Shown here piece by piece: positions 21,591 through 31,182 of a DNA stretch of 64,000 nucleotides. The DNA comes from Girardinichthys multiradiatus (taxonomy: Eukaryota > Chordata > Actinopteri > Cyprinodontiformes > Goodeidae): positions 1,984,001 through 2,048,000 of the forward strand of contig NC_061806.1 of the NCBI RefSeq assembly GCF_021462225.1. The letters run 5' to 3'. Position numbers and translations under genes: made by a program. The notes beneath the pieces were generated by a model. The model was not told the DNA's origin. It searched no databases and saw nothing but the letters and a program-made list of their open reading frames with translations. How positions within the stretch are numbered: position 1 is the first letter of the stretch; each line of letters starts with the position of its first letter.

Positions 21591-23295
21591 TGATCCAGGA
21601 GAGGGAGCAGTTCAAGACCCAACCTGACACAGTCACAATCACACATTCCCACCCTCATGCGTACACATAAAAACACTCACACTCACACACCCAACGTAAA
21701 GACAAACAACAATGGACATCATATACTCACTCACACTCCCCATACATACTCTATACTCCCAGGTCCAGGTGTCGATACCCCATAGGGCATAGGGACAACC
21801 AGCCCCAGGAGGTAGTCCCCTTTCCTCCGGGGGTGGAGACAGGCAGACCACCCCCCAGCACCTGAACCTGGTCCGGGCTAGCCCGGGCTGGTGCCTGAAA
21901 CTGAGTGACCCCGTCCCGGACCCCTATCCCCTGCACCGACCTCAGTCTCCAACGACCCCCATCCTCATCTGGAGAGGGGGCCATGTAGAAAAGAGGAGTC
22001 TACATGGTCCAAACCAGCCCGCCAACCAGAGCCACCACAGAATAAAATAGTCCTAACCCCCCAATGAATTCTGATTCCAACCCCAACGATAGCCCAGGTA
22101 GAAACATTATCCAGCTCAGCTCTACCATCGGCCCTCAGCTGGTCCAGATACAGTGACCCCACTTCCAAGAAGAGGAAACAACCCCCCCACCCCACACGCT
22201 GCAGCCCCCCATGCCACCCTCTAGCCCACCGCCTCGATCCCCCCCAGACACAACAGCCAGCAGAACAGCACACCGCCAGGCCCACCCAACAATTCGGCCA
22301 GCACCAGCAGCCCCAGCCCACCAGTTTGTGAGAGGGAAACATGCACCAGCCGGGTAACCGGGCTGGGCAGCCCAACCGCTCCAGGCCAAGCATACCCCAC
22401 CAGCCACCCCAGTGCAGGCACTAGACATGGTCCACTGCGCCACCCACCCGACCGTAGCCCTGTGACCGGCCAGGGGCAAGAGCAACAGAAGGAAGTATTG
22501 GAGAAAGGCCACCACAGCACGCCAAGGACTGGGCACCCCTCAACCCAGGAGATGCCCCAGGATGCTGGCCACCCACCCTCTGACACGGCACACCTCACTG
22601 CACCAAGCAGGCTGGCTAGCCCCTCCACCAAAGCGAAGCCACATCTCAATCAGCACTTCTCACCGCCTGGCCAAGACCCCCTTGTCAGAGCCTGGCGCCC
22701 CCCCAACTGACGGACCAGACCCCGAAGCCAGGAAATGAGATCCAAGGCAATCCTAACGATCCCAAGAGGGCCGAAAAGTCAACCCCAGCGCCAGACAACT
22801 CCAAGACCCGAACCCCAACCTCAACCCAGATCCTGACCAGAAGGCCCGCTCCCTCTACCAGCCTCCGATCTTAGATGGCAAACTGCAAACGGGAGTGTTA
22901 AAAGACCCCAAGCCTACCTCCCAAGGTAGGTCCCACCCAAGGCACTACATGTGAATGCCATGAAAATGTTATAAATGAGTGTCTAAGTTGTACAATAAAA
23001 TTGGGGCACATGCTAACATGGGACCGCAAAGATGGAAAACCCTTGCGGCACTCCAATGACGCACCTTCACCCCAAGGCCCGACAGAACAGCTTTTAATGT
23101 GTGAATAATGCCCTGCTTTATGCTTGTTTTTTTTTTTTTATGTCCAGTGCTATGTATTTACTTTTTTTTTCTTCCATTATTTGTATGATGTTCTTAACTG
23201 CTCTTTTTGTAATTTAGTTTGATTCTTGTAAAGTGTCTTTGAGTTTTTAGAAAGCGCTATACAAATAAAATTTATTATTATTATTATTATTATTA

Positions 23296-23339
<44 letters not shown>

Positions 23340-23340
23340 T
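21591..23340 (+). mobile_element. C-rich non-LTR retrotransposon 3' part with (TTA)n tail
   Basis: A C-rich block (to about 22960) is followed by an AT-rich 3' end with CTTGTAAAGTGTCTTTGAG, AAAGCGCTATACAAATAAA and a tail of TTA repeats. This layout suits the 3' region of a non-LTR element. No reverse transcriptase frame is visible. Long frames on the minus strand around 21965-22649 are composition artefacts. Confidence 0.5.
23270..23337. repeat. (TTA)n microsatellite
   Basis: About 65 bases of TTA/ATT repeats with one ATC interruption, forming the tail of the preceding retrotransposon. Confidence 0.9.
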
Positions 23341-23825
23341 TTAAGTGTTTGGATATAATGACCATTGTTTGATTTGGAGAAGAAAGGGTAAACCATTTAA
23401 GCCTGAGAACACAATCTCAACTGTGAAGTACAGGGGTAGCACTATGATGTTATGCGAATTGGTGCCGGAATAGGGGAGGCCAGGGGGCCATTGCCCCCAA
23501 CTTTACAGCCCTGCCCCAGTCCACATTGGGTCCCAGCAGACACTCACGCTCTCCGTACCCAACTGTGCTGAGAGGCTGTGATTGACATCTGACTCTGGGC
23601 CAGATTAACAAACGTTTTTGCCTCCTAAAACTGGAGAGCATGGGCAAAAACAGTGCAGCTTAATTTACTTACATGTGCAATAAGATTAGAACGCAAAATA
23701 ACACGTGCTGTCCAGCTAACACGTTTCATGAATATGCAGTAGCCTACTTGGCTCAGCACCAAGTTGTCAAATTCTGGCAGGAGTTGATGGAAGTGAGTTT
23801 ATTGAGCGTGTGTAGTGTGATTCAC
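23341..23825. other. Unassigned sequence
   Basis: About 480 bases with no recognised gene or repeat. Confidence 0.35.
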
Positions 23826-24181
23826 TAAATCTGCAAATAATTCAGTTCAATTCAATTCAGTTTTATTTATATAGCACCAATTAGCACACAACACATGTCT
23901 GAAGGCACTTCACAAAGTCAATTCAATCTAATCATCCAGATTTGTATCATCAGTAAAAGGTGAGCATTAATTTGGCAGCAGAAGCTTGGACGATGCCCCC
24001 CTCCAGGAAGGTGTCACAGCTAAACACAGTCAGCCCAGGTGTAGCTTCTAGGAAGAGAAAAGAGAGAAAACATAACATTAAAAGCTGAAATAACAGTAAA
24101 TAATGCAAAATTGGAGAAGAATGTGGCAGAGAGAGTGAAGTGGTCATTATGTTCCCCAGCAGCTTAAGCCTATAGGAGCAT
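23826..24181 (-). mobile_element. L2-like element, 3' part (split by Polinton A)
   Basis: On the minus strand this is the 3' end of an L2 with tail text related to GAATTGAATTGAACTG and the 3' block GGTGCTATATAAATAAAA. It matches the 3' end of the L2 at 32859-35025. It is interrupted at GAGCAT (24176-24181) and resumes at 37779, which also starts GAGCAT. Confidence 0.85.
24176..24181. repeat. Target site duplication, left (GAGCAT)
   Basis: The 6 bp directly before the element end; the same 6 bp follow the right end at 37779-37784. Six-base duplications are typical of Polintons. Confidence 0.9.
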
Positions 24182-24236
24182 AGAGACTAAATGTACATCC
24201 TTCAATCAAATGAGGTGTGAAACTTTTGACAGGTGG

Positions 24237-24418
24237 GCGGGACTTCCGGTGGCTTGGACATCCTAGGGCGGGACTTCCGGTGGCTTGGACATCCTAGGGC
24301 GGGACTTCCGGTGGCTGGGCCTTCCTGTGACGTAACCGGATATCATCATTAACCGGATATCATCATTAACCGGATGTCGTCATTAACCGGATATCGTCAT
24401 TAGCCAGATGTTGTCATT
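24237..24418. promoter_or_regulatory. Tandem ETS-type sites, CRE-like site and 17-bp repeats
   Basis: ACTTCCGGT occurs at 24242, 24273 and 24304 in a 31-bp tandem unit. TGACGTAA (CRE/ATF-like) follows at 24328-24335. Then come five 17-bp units based on AACCGGATATCATCATT from 24334 to 24418. The right repeat has two ETS-type sites (37680, 37711), TTACGTCA (37656-37663) and fewer 17-bp units. These could be enhancer or origin-like sequences; function is inferred. Confidence 0.6.
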
Positions 24419-24446
24419 ACAAGGAAGCGAATCTTTCTAATTGTAT

Positions 24447-24475
24447 GTTTTTAGATGTTTTTTACATCTAAAAAC
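24447..24475. repeat. Perfect hairpin in left inverted repeat
   Basis: Arms GTTTTTAGATGT and ACATCTAAAAAC, 12 bp each, around a five-T loop. The same palindrome occurs in the right repeat at 37533-37561. Confidence 0.8.
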
Positions 24476-24784
24476 AAAACATGTAGTTTTATCCACTTTA
24501 AAAGGTCACTCAGGTTAATGCAGGCACATCACACGAAATTCTGATAAAAAGAGAGAACCTGACAGAATTGTAAATTAATTTTGTTGTTTTAACACAGGGG
24601 TTATTTAGATGGATGTTTTTACAGCTAAAAAACAAGGAGACAAAAAGTAGATACAGAACCTTTCTTCCTCTGCTCAAATGTTTAAGCAATCTAATCTGCA
24701 CCAGTAACTTGTAGAGATGATGTAAAAACAGAGAAATAAATGAACTGAAAAAATAAAAAATAAAGGTTATAAAATCCTCAGTCA

Positions 24785-25085
24785 CTGTTTATTGAATTAA
24801 GGCATCCACAGCTGTTTCTTGTGTATTGTCTCAGACACAGTCTTCACACTGACAGTGCTCTTTTCCTGGCCCAAAGTCTGGAGCATTGTCTCAGTCAATA
24901 CACATCCACTGTTTAATTAATAGGTGACCAGACCTCAGACATCCGCAGCTGTTTCTTGCGTATTGTCTCAGACACAGTCTTCACACCAAATGTAGTCAAA
25001 GTAATTAAGAGGAATGTGCTCTTTTCCTGGCTATAAGTCTCGAGCATTGTCTCTGACAATTCCCATTCCCTGTTTATTGAATTAA
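24785..25085. repeat. Imperfect 124-160 bp direct repeats
   Basis: CTGTTTA-TGAATTA-type text starts units at 24785, 24909 and 25070. Each unit includes CGCAGCTGTTTCTTG-, ATTGTCTCAGACACAGTC- and CTCTTTTCCTGG-like blocks. The third unit is cut short. Confidence 0.65.
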
Positions 25086-25294
25086 CACGTCTGCGCTGTT
25101 GCTGAGGTGTCTCGGGGGGTGTGGCCAAGGGGCGTAACTATGCGCGCTGATAGGATTTCGTCATTAGGGGGCGAATCTAGAATCAACGAATTAAAAAAAA
25201 ACAGAGGGGCGTTCTTCAGTGTTTGTTTTAAATACTAGTGGAAAACGCAGCAATTTACCTGCAGCATTCGCTGGAAAAGAACGCTTGTTGAACA
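25041..25294. promoter_or_regulatory. Inner end region and promoter of gene 1
   Basis: Unique sequence between the inverted repeat and gene 1. TTTAAATA at 25227-25234, about 62 bases before the ATG at 25295, is conserved in copy B, as is the leader text GCAGCATTCG. Confidence 0.5.
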
Positions 25295-26217
25295 ATGGTT
25301 AGAGTTAAGAGAGTTTTTCATCAAACCGGGGTGAAAAGCAAGGTGTGCCAAGATGATGAACAACCATCTACATCATCTATTTCCTCGTCTGAGATACCTA
25401 TCGGAATTCCTATCATAACATACTCTGCAGATGATGATTCAACTTCACCAACAACAATGGATGAAAAACAGGCCTCAGGTCAGCTAAGACGTACGTCTCT
25501 TCTGTGTGAAACCCCAGTAACCGTCTACAGGCATAGACAGGTGAATTGGATGCCCTGAAGAAATCAACATATTACCTATGCAAGGTACAAAGGCCTCCGT
25601 TCGACACTCTGAAGGAAGAGTGGTCTTTGGAACCATATGGACTGAGCGGTAGCTGGGGGTATATTTTCATGTACGAAATAGGAGAGCTCTGCCTGTATCA
25701 ATTGGATCAAGACGAGGTATTTAATGGATCATTGGCTCTGTGTACTCTCACCCACAACGACTGGGCTGTGTTACGGCTGGACATCCCACACCTTAACGAT
25801 AACCCTGAATCAGTCTCAGTGTACGAAAGGGAGGATGAAGATGAAAGCTCTCCTCAATCAGCAAAAAGGATGAGAATGTGTCCTTCCGATGTTGAAATAG
25901 CTGCGAGAGAACCTCTCTTTAGTGCAGTGTGGGGGTCAAAAACCACAGCAAATGGCCGCTGGTCTTTTCAGGCAAGCAAACGCAAGAATAACCAGACGAC
26001 CCCCTCACATCTGTTTGTGTTGGAGGCATTCAATCAGAACTGCGGTGTATTCAAGACTGTGCTGGCTCTACCGTATGATGCTTGGGTTGAGAAGATGAAT
26101 GGAATTGGACAGCGTCTTTCCAACCTTTTCGAAAACTCACGCTGCTGGATTGATGTTATGTCAGTGAAAAGAATCCTGACGTTCCCTGTTGTGGATCTAA
26201 AGCCCACCCTCTTTTGA
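25295..26217 (+). pseudogene. Polinton gene 1 (unknown function), frameshifted in copy A
   Basis: Two overlapping frames (25295-25558 and 25546-26217) together correspond to the intact 317-aa gene of copy B. Compared with copy B, one base is missing just before the shared text GTGAATTG (around 25540), which ends the first frame early. The conserved core (QRPPFDTL, EEWSLEPYGL, LCLYQLDQDEVFNGSLALCTL) is in the second frame and the C-terminus ends in TLF. Function is unknown. It lies first after the left inverted repeat. The broken frame may be a real mutation or an assembly error. Confidence 0.75.
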
Positions 26218-26252
26218 GGACCCACCCTCTTTTGAGGACCCACTCCCCTTCC
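26197..26252. repeat. Short tandem repeat between genes 1 and 2
   Basis: CCCACCCTCTTTTGAGGA occurs twice in a row, followed by a third degenerate copy (CCCACTCCCCTTCCTGAGGA). The first copy encodes the last residues of gene 1. Copy B has a related single block. Confidence 0.7.
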
Positions 26253-26277
26253 TGAGGACCCTACCACCTTCCTGCGC

Positions 26278-26284
26278 TATATAT
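26278..26284 (+). promoter_or_regulatory. TATA-like box of gene 2
   Basis: TATATAT about 65 bases before the ATG at 26348. Copy B keeps both the box and the following block GCTCACAGAC. Confidence 0.55.
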
Positions 26285-26347
26285 CAGGGTCTAACTGCGA
26301 GCTCACAGACTCTTCTTCTTCATAACGGCAGGCGGCAGACCTTGAGA

Positions 26348-27187
26348 ATGTATGGAGCATACGGGAAAACACCATACTGGGACCTCTACAACCAGCAAGA
26401 AGAGACCGTCTTCTCTCCCGATCATGATGATGAAAGCTTCAACACCGGGCCGTATCATCCACCTTCTCCAGACCTCTACTCACCAGCAACCTCATCGTCG
26501 CAGCTCTTTGAGTCCCTATTCAGTCCAGGGACACTGACAGGATACAACCTCAGATCGTATCATCCGCCTTCTCCCGACCTCTATTCATCACTATGCGTGG
26601 CTGAGTCTGTACACACAGATATCCAACCTGAAGACAAGAGGGTGATCGTGGAGGACATGGCAATCATCAGCTACTCACCCTCCCCACAAACTCCAGACCC
26701 GATACCTGCCCCTCAGCCTTCACCAGAAGAGGAGGAGAGTAATCAGGGTGATGAAATTGACGGCTGGATCTCAACCGCTCTCATCAATACGGTGAAAACA
26801 GCAATACTTCATTTATTCAACATAACATGTTTGAACTATGTCAAAGAAACCTGTTATGGGTGCATTACAAACCACCCGAGCCAACGACAGCATCAGTGCC
26901 TGGAGATATTGGAGGAGGAGTATTACCAAATCAACTTTCAACGCATCGTGCGACGACTCGTAAACCCCAAGCTCCTTCCTGCTATTCGGAAACTTCTGAC
27001 ACTTCGACGCATACAAGCAGATGACTTCAGAGTGAAAACGATTGCTGAGACGGTTTTATATGAACTGAAATCGGTACAAGGCTCCCATAGTGCAATCACT
27101 GATATGTACGAGAAGATAAGCGGTAATGACTGTCTCAAGCAGCTTAACTCTGTTTCAGAGTGCTACGATCCGATCTCAGATGATTGA
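26348..27187 (+). CDS. Polinton gene 2: proline-rich protein with Cys/His cluster
   Basis: 279 aa from ATG at 26348, uninterrupted. The N-terminal half is low-complexity and proline/serine-rich, with the motif YHPPSPDLYS twice and an acidic stretch (PEEEE) before residue 140. The C-terminal half looks globular and holds a cluster Cys169-x2-Cys172-x3-His176-x5-His182-x-Cys184 with the text HPSQ, which could bind zinc. A basic helix-like part follows (RIVRRLVNPKLLPAIRKLL). Copy B encodes the N-terminal part. It lies between gene 1 and the integrase and has its own TATA-like box. I do not recognise the family; a nucleic-acid-binding regulator is one possibility. Confidence 0.65.
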   Translation: MYGAYGKTPYWDLYNQQEETVFSPDHDDESFNTGPYHPPSPDLYSPATSSSQLFESLFSPGTLTGYNLRSYHPPSPDLYSSLCVAESVHTDIQPEDKRVIVEDMAIISYSPSPQTPDPIPAPQPSPEEEESNQGDEIDGWISTALINTVKTAILHLFNITCLNYVKETCYGCITNHPSQRQHQCLEILEEEYYQINFQRIVRRLVNPKLLPAIRKLLTLRRIQADDFRVKTIAETVLYELKSVQGSHSAITDMYEKISGNDCLKQLNSVSECYDPISDD

Positions 27188-27353
27188 TGACTTGTTTTGT
27201 CTTTTCTGTATTCTCTCTCGGCTTTCTACTGGTATACATATATAACAGTTTTGTTTTTTTTAAAGATTGCAGTGTTTGAATTGATCTTTATTATCTGAAT
27301 GTGGTTTTTTTTTTGTTTCTCTATTAAATACGGGTACAAAATAAAAAAAGAAG

Positions 27354-27362
27354 TATAAATAT
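27354..27362 (+). promoter_or_regulatory. TATA-like box of integrase gene
   Basis: TATAAATAT lies about 65 bases before the ATG at 27427, a spacing similar to that at genes 1 and 2. Confidence 0.45.
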
Positions 27363-27426
27363 ACCCTCAGGTGTTTGTTTTTTTCATTATTTAACAAGTA
27401 GTTATCAGAGTGAGCATAAGACTGGG

Positions 27427-28413
27427 ATGTCTGAAAGAAGGATCATGAAAAATGTATATTACAACCCATCAAATCCGGGAAGTTTAGGGGGTTTAGAAAG
27501 GTTGAGGAGGGTTATACAAGATGAAATGGGGACGAAGGTAGCGGTTGAAAAAGTTAAAGATTTTTTATCGGGAGAAGATACCTATACTCTACATAAACCT
27601 GCAAGAATAAAGTTCCCGAGAAACAGAGTTTTTGTCACCAGACCATTGAGATAGTTCCAAGCCAATCACTGTGACATGCAAGCTCTGGCCAGGGAAAGTG
27701 ACGGTTACAATTATTTATTAACAGTCATTGACATCTTTTCAAAGAGGGCGTATGTACGTGTTTTGAAGAGGAAAACTGCTGCAGAGGTGCTAAAGGCTTT
27801 TGAATCAGTTTTTAAAGAAAGTCAGGTCCCAATAAAACTTCAGACTGATGCAGGGAAATAATTTTTTAACAAGAAATTTAAGCTTCTAACGGAGAAACAC
27901 GGTATTGAACATTTTGCCACAGCAAGTGAAGCAAAAGCCTCTGTGGTTGAGAGGTTTAACCGTACGTTAAAAACAAGGAAATGGAGATATTTTACTGCTA
28001 ACACCCGGCGGTACATTGACGTCCTGCAAAATTTAACTAGAAGCTACAACCATACCTACCACACCAGCATTAAGATGAGCCCAATGGAAGTGACCTCGGA
28101 AAATGCCTTTCAAGTGTTTCAGAATCTGTACGATGTTACCTCCAACAGATATTGCAGGGCCTCAGTGACAACGTTTAAACAGGGGGATCTTGTCTGAATA
28201 TCCAAGGTACGTGGAGTGTTTGACAAAAAATACAAACAGAGTTTTACAGATGAAGTGTTTACAGTGTATGAGTGGATACCCCGATCTCCTCCTGTATACA
28301 AACTCAAAGATTTGGATGGAGAACCTATCGAGGAATCTTTTTACGCTGAGGAACTTCAAAAAGTAAAAATATTTAAGGACAAGATGTATCAAGTGGAGAA
28401 AATATTAAATTAA
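27427..28413 (+). pseudogene. int: Polinton retrovirus-like integrase, three in-frame stops
   Basis: A 329-codon frame with a Polinton-type integrase, the enzyme that joins the element's ends to host DNA. The catalytic triad is Asp83 (CDMQ), Asp141 (QTDAGK) and Glu175 (VVERFNRTLK), spacing D-57-D-33-E. Text typical of the family includes YLLTVIDIFSKRAYV and KASVVERFNR. The C-terminal part (YKQSFTDEVFTV, PPVYKLKDLDGEPI) resembles the chromodomain-like tail of these enzymes. Three stops lie in the same frame: TAG at 27652, TAA at 27859 (in place of the usual Glu of GKEF) and TGA at 28195. There is no frameshift, so the decay seems to be by point mutation only. Confidence 0.9.
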
Positions 28414-28506
28414 CGCACCGTCAAGGGTGTCAAACAGGTTTTGTACGCTGGAAAAATTGGCCTGAGAAATTCAACAGTTGGATCAAGTTTGATGAACTAT
28501 GAAACG

Positions 28507-28515
28507 TATAAAATA
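28507..28515 (+). promoter_or_regulatory. TATA-like box of minor capsid gene
   Basis: TATAAAATA about 40 bases before the ATG at 28551. Confidence 0.45.
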
Positions 28516-28550
28516 GGTGTGTGCTAAAACCTTACGATTCATACAGCATC

Positions 28551-29323
28551 ATGGACAGCAAGGCAGAGGATGGCGGTTTTTACGTTACCCTTCCCTCTAA
28601 TGCTAGCATGGAAGTGTTTAAAAATAATACCAGTTCGAGTTTCCATCTAAATTTAGCTCAACATATTGATTTAGAAGGCCAATGGATGGTTGCATTAGCA
28701 GAGATTTCATACCCTCATACATGGCATAATTTACCGGATCATGATGCCTACTTTGAATGGAAGAAGGTTGTTGATGTGGAGATCAATACGCAAAGGATCA
28801 GAAGTGGCTACTATAACATCGTTTTCAACTCAAGACAGAGATGGAACTGTTTTTCAAAAAAATGAACTCGGGTATCCGCATTAAATTCAGCAAAGTTCAA
28901 AAGAGATTTGCATTTCAAGCAAGCGGGCCGTATGAAATACGCTTCTTCAACACTCTAGCTTATATGATGGGGGTGAAACCAGGGTAATGGATTCATGTAT
29001 ATGAACCAAAACTGGCTCCTTTTCCGGCGGATATAAAGGCTGGTTTCTATCACCTATACTGTTACAGCGATGTGGTCAGCCCGCAAATAGTAGGCGACAC
29101 TTTTGCACCTTTACTGCGGACCGTCAAAGTACAAGGCGACTTCAGTGATATGGTTACTCTGACGTTTAACCCCGCCCACTACCTTCCAGTTTCCAGAAGA
29201 CATATTGAAAATATCCGTATAGAAATTAAATCGGACCAAAATGTTCCTGTAAATTTCGTCTATGGTAAGACCATCGTAAGACTACACTTCAAACCGGTGA
29301 TATCACAACGTAGCCTGAGATAA
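28551..29323 (+). pseudogene. Polinton minor capsid (penton-like) protein, frameshifted
   Basis: Starts MDSKAEDGGFYVTLPSNASM at 28551. The text SFHLNLAQHIDLEGQWMVAL and EISYPHTWHNL, later YHLYCYSDVVSPQIVGD and PLLRTVKVQGDF, matches the protein that accompanies the capsid gene in many Polinton-like elements. It is regarded as the minor capsid, a single-jelly-roll vertex protein. The first frame ends at 28865. A second frame continues to a TAA at 28984-28986 and a third runs to 29323, so there is a frameshift near 28840-28870, a stop, and a further break before 29072. I read it as one broken gene of about 257 codons. The role in the virion is known for the family and not shown here. Confidence 0.75.
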
Positions 29324-29355
29324 CTTTTATTTGTATAAACTATTCCAGAGATATG

Positions 29356-29362
29356 TATATAA
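29356..29362 (+). promoter_or_regulatory. TATA-like box of small basic protein gene
   Basis: TATATAA about 75 bases before the ATG at 29436. It could serve the small protein, capsid and protease frames together. Confidence 0.4.
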
Positions 29363-29435
29363 CCTCTAAGACTGATTGATTATCATTCATATTACGCTGG
29401 TCATTCAACACTGCATCAAGCAGGCAAGAGAGAAC

Positions 29436-29864
29436 ATGGCACATTTAAGTGTGAGACGTGATCCAAATCGCTTTGTAAATTACCATGTAAGTCAATCAGG
29501 CGGTAATCTGCCAGGGTTTTATGGGGCCCCGGTCATGTACGGACGCGGAATTGGATCATTATTTTCAAAATTATTCCGCTTCGTATCCCCTCTGGTTAAA
29601 AAAGGATTTGCAATTGCAAAACCCCATCTTAAAACGGCTGCATCAAATATCGCTTCAGATGTCATCGGTAGAGCCGTGAGTGGTTCTACACGCACCGAAG
29701 GTCAAGAAGGTTTTATGGTTTTATCCAAAAGACCCAGAACAAGACCCCCTGGTGATTGTTTAAGGACGGTTAAAAAACAACGACAAACGCGAAAAAGGAG
29801 ATCAGTTGGAGCTGAAAAAAGAAGAGGAAGGAAGTCATCCGCATGTTTTGATATATTTAAATAA
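29436..29864 (+). CDS. Polinton small basic virion-type protein
   Basis: 142 aa from ATG at 29436, which has a good start context (AACATGG); the upstream extension lacks an ATG. The N-terminus has a glycine-rich part (SGGNLPGFYGAPVMYGRGIG). A hydrophobic and amphipathic stretch follows (SLFSKLFRFVSPLVKKGFAIAK) and then a basic C-terminus (KKQRQTRKRR, EKRRGRK). This layout recalls small membrane-active or core proteins of adenoviruses such as pVI and pX, and similar small proteins sit next to the capsid gene in other Polinton-like elements. Its stop overlaps the capsid start by one base (TAATG). Function is inferred from layout and position. Confidence 0.6.
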   Translation: MAHLSVRRDPNRFVNYHVSQSGGNLPGFYGAPVMYGRGIGSLFSKLFRFVSPLVKKGFAIAKPHLKTAASNIASDVIGRAVSGSTRTEGQEGFMVLSKRPRTRPPGDCLRTVKKQRQTRKRRSVGAEKRRGRKSSACFDIFK

Positions 29865-31171
29865 TGGCTCTTTTACATAACAAATCATCAGAGTGCACGC
29901 TGGCAGAGTTGGACTTATTTTCTGCCCCGATGACGCAGCTATCGATCGAAGATAAAATTTACACCGAGATCCAGCCTTTATCAGCAATCACCGATGGAGG
30001 CCCGATCGAGTTTTTCATTCCGGGAGATGGAGAAAAGTATCTGGATCTCAACGATACGCTGTTGCATCTCAGAGTGAAAATTACTAACGAGGATGGAACA
30101 AACCTGCCGGATGATGCACCTGTAGGGCTCATCAACTACCCGTTAAACACCATCTTCAGTCAGTGTGACGTCACTCTCGGAGATCGAATGATTTCACAAT
30201 CCAGCGCTACACATCCATATAGAGCCATGATTGAGACATTGTTAGACTTTTCTGAGGATTCTTTAAAACCCCAGTTTAGCTCTGGTCTTTTTTATGAAGA
30301 CACTGCAGGTGCTCTGAACTCTATTGTTACAACTAACGGCCCTAACCAAGGTCTTAACAGCAGAGCAGGCTTTACGGCAAATTCCAGGGAGGTACATCTC
30401 CTAGGCCCCCTGCATGCAGACATATTTTTCTGCGAGAGACTTCTTTTAAACTCTCTTGACCTCAAAATTAAACTTACAAGAGCCAACGATGCCTTTTGTC
30501 TCATGGCCGCAAGAGACTCCACTTTCAAACTCAGGATATTAGGAGCATCTCTTTTCATCAAAAGAGTTACTGTCTCTCCAGCTGTACGACTGGGTCACAC
30601 TACAGCTTTAATGAAAGCAAATTCTCTCTATCCACTTTCACGTGTGAATGTAAAAACATATTCCATCCCTGAAAATTCAAGGGTATGCAACCAAGAGAAT
30701 CTTTTCTTAGGTATCTTTCCCAAGTATTTGGTGATTGCATTATTGGATCATGACGCTTTTACAGGAACACGCAATCTCAATCCGTTTGACTTTAATCATT
30801 TTGATACGGAATATTTAGCTTTGTGTAAGGATGGCAGACAAATTCCTGCTAAAGCCTTCCAGCCCAATTTTAACCAAGGTCATTCAGTGAGAGAGTATTA
30901 CAACTTGTTTACGGCTACAGGACGACATCTAAAAGATCTTCCGCTGAGTATAACACGTCAGGAATTTAATCAAGGATACTCTCTATTCACATTTAATCTT
31001 AACCCGGGCGAGGACACAGATGTTCTATCTCCAGTTTCCAGTGGGAATTTAAGATTGGAAATGCGCTTCAGAAACCCGTTGCCTCATACCACCACACTGA
31101 TCATCTACGCTTGTTATGACTCTATTTTAGAGATTGATTCAAAGAGGCGTGTGCTGGTGGATTATTATTAA
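29864..31171 (+). CDS. mcp: Polinton major capsid protein candidate (F54H12.2-like), intact
   Basis: An uninterrupted 435-aa frame starting at ATG 29864, whose first base is the last base of the preceding stop. Family-typical text includes ELDLFSAPMTQ near the N-terminus, GPIEFFIPGDGEKYLDLNDT, INYPLNTIFSQCDVTLG, and EYYNLFTATG further on. Many genome annotations call this family 'uncharacterized protein F54H12.2-like'. It is taken as the double-jelly-roll capsid protein of Polintons, though I cannot confirm the fold from sequence. There is no membrane segment or signal peptide. It stands between the small basic protein and the protease, the expected virion module. The open frame among broken neighbours is notable. 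Confidence 0.8.
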   Translation: MALLHNKSSECTLAELDLFSAPMTQLSIEDKIYTEIQPLSAITDGGPIEFFIPGDGEKYLDLNDTLLHLRVKITNEDGTNLPDDAPVGLINYPLNTIFSQCDVTLGDRMISQSSATHPYRAMIETLLDFSEDSLKPQFSSGLFYEDTAGALNSIVTTNGPNQGLNSRAGFTANSREVHLLGPLHADIFFCERLLLNSLDLKIKLTRANDAFCLMAARDSTFKLRILGASLFIKRVTVSPAVRLGHTTALMKANSLYPLSRVNVKTYSIPENSRVCNQENLFLGIFPKYLVIALLDHDAFTGTRNLNPFDFNHFDTEYLALCKDGRQIPAKAFQPNFNQGHSVREYYNLFTATGRHLKDLPLSITRQEFNQGYSLFTFNLNPGEDTDVLSPVSSGNLRLEMRFRNPLPHTTTLIIYACYDSILEIDSKRRVLVDYY

Positions 31172-31182
31172 TCTAATCAGGC

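Larger units (their letters stand above)
24182..25040. repeat. Polinton A left terminal inverted repeat
   Basis: About 859 bases match 36974-37778 in inverted orientation at high identity by eye. The match ends at CTATAAGTCT. It holds tandem arrays near the outer end, a perfect 12-bp-arm hairpin and longer imperfect repeats near the inner end. Confidence 0.92.

Noticed and set aside
21965..22649. Minus-strand frames of 133-142 aa
   Set aside because: Same C-rich composition effect as above; three overlapping frames are open at once.
30292..30561. Minus-strand 89-aa frame opposite the capsid gene
   Set aside because: Shadow frame; the plus-strand capsid frame explains the lack of stops.
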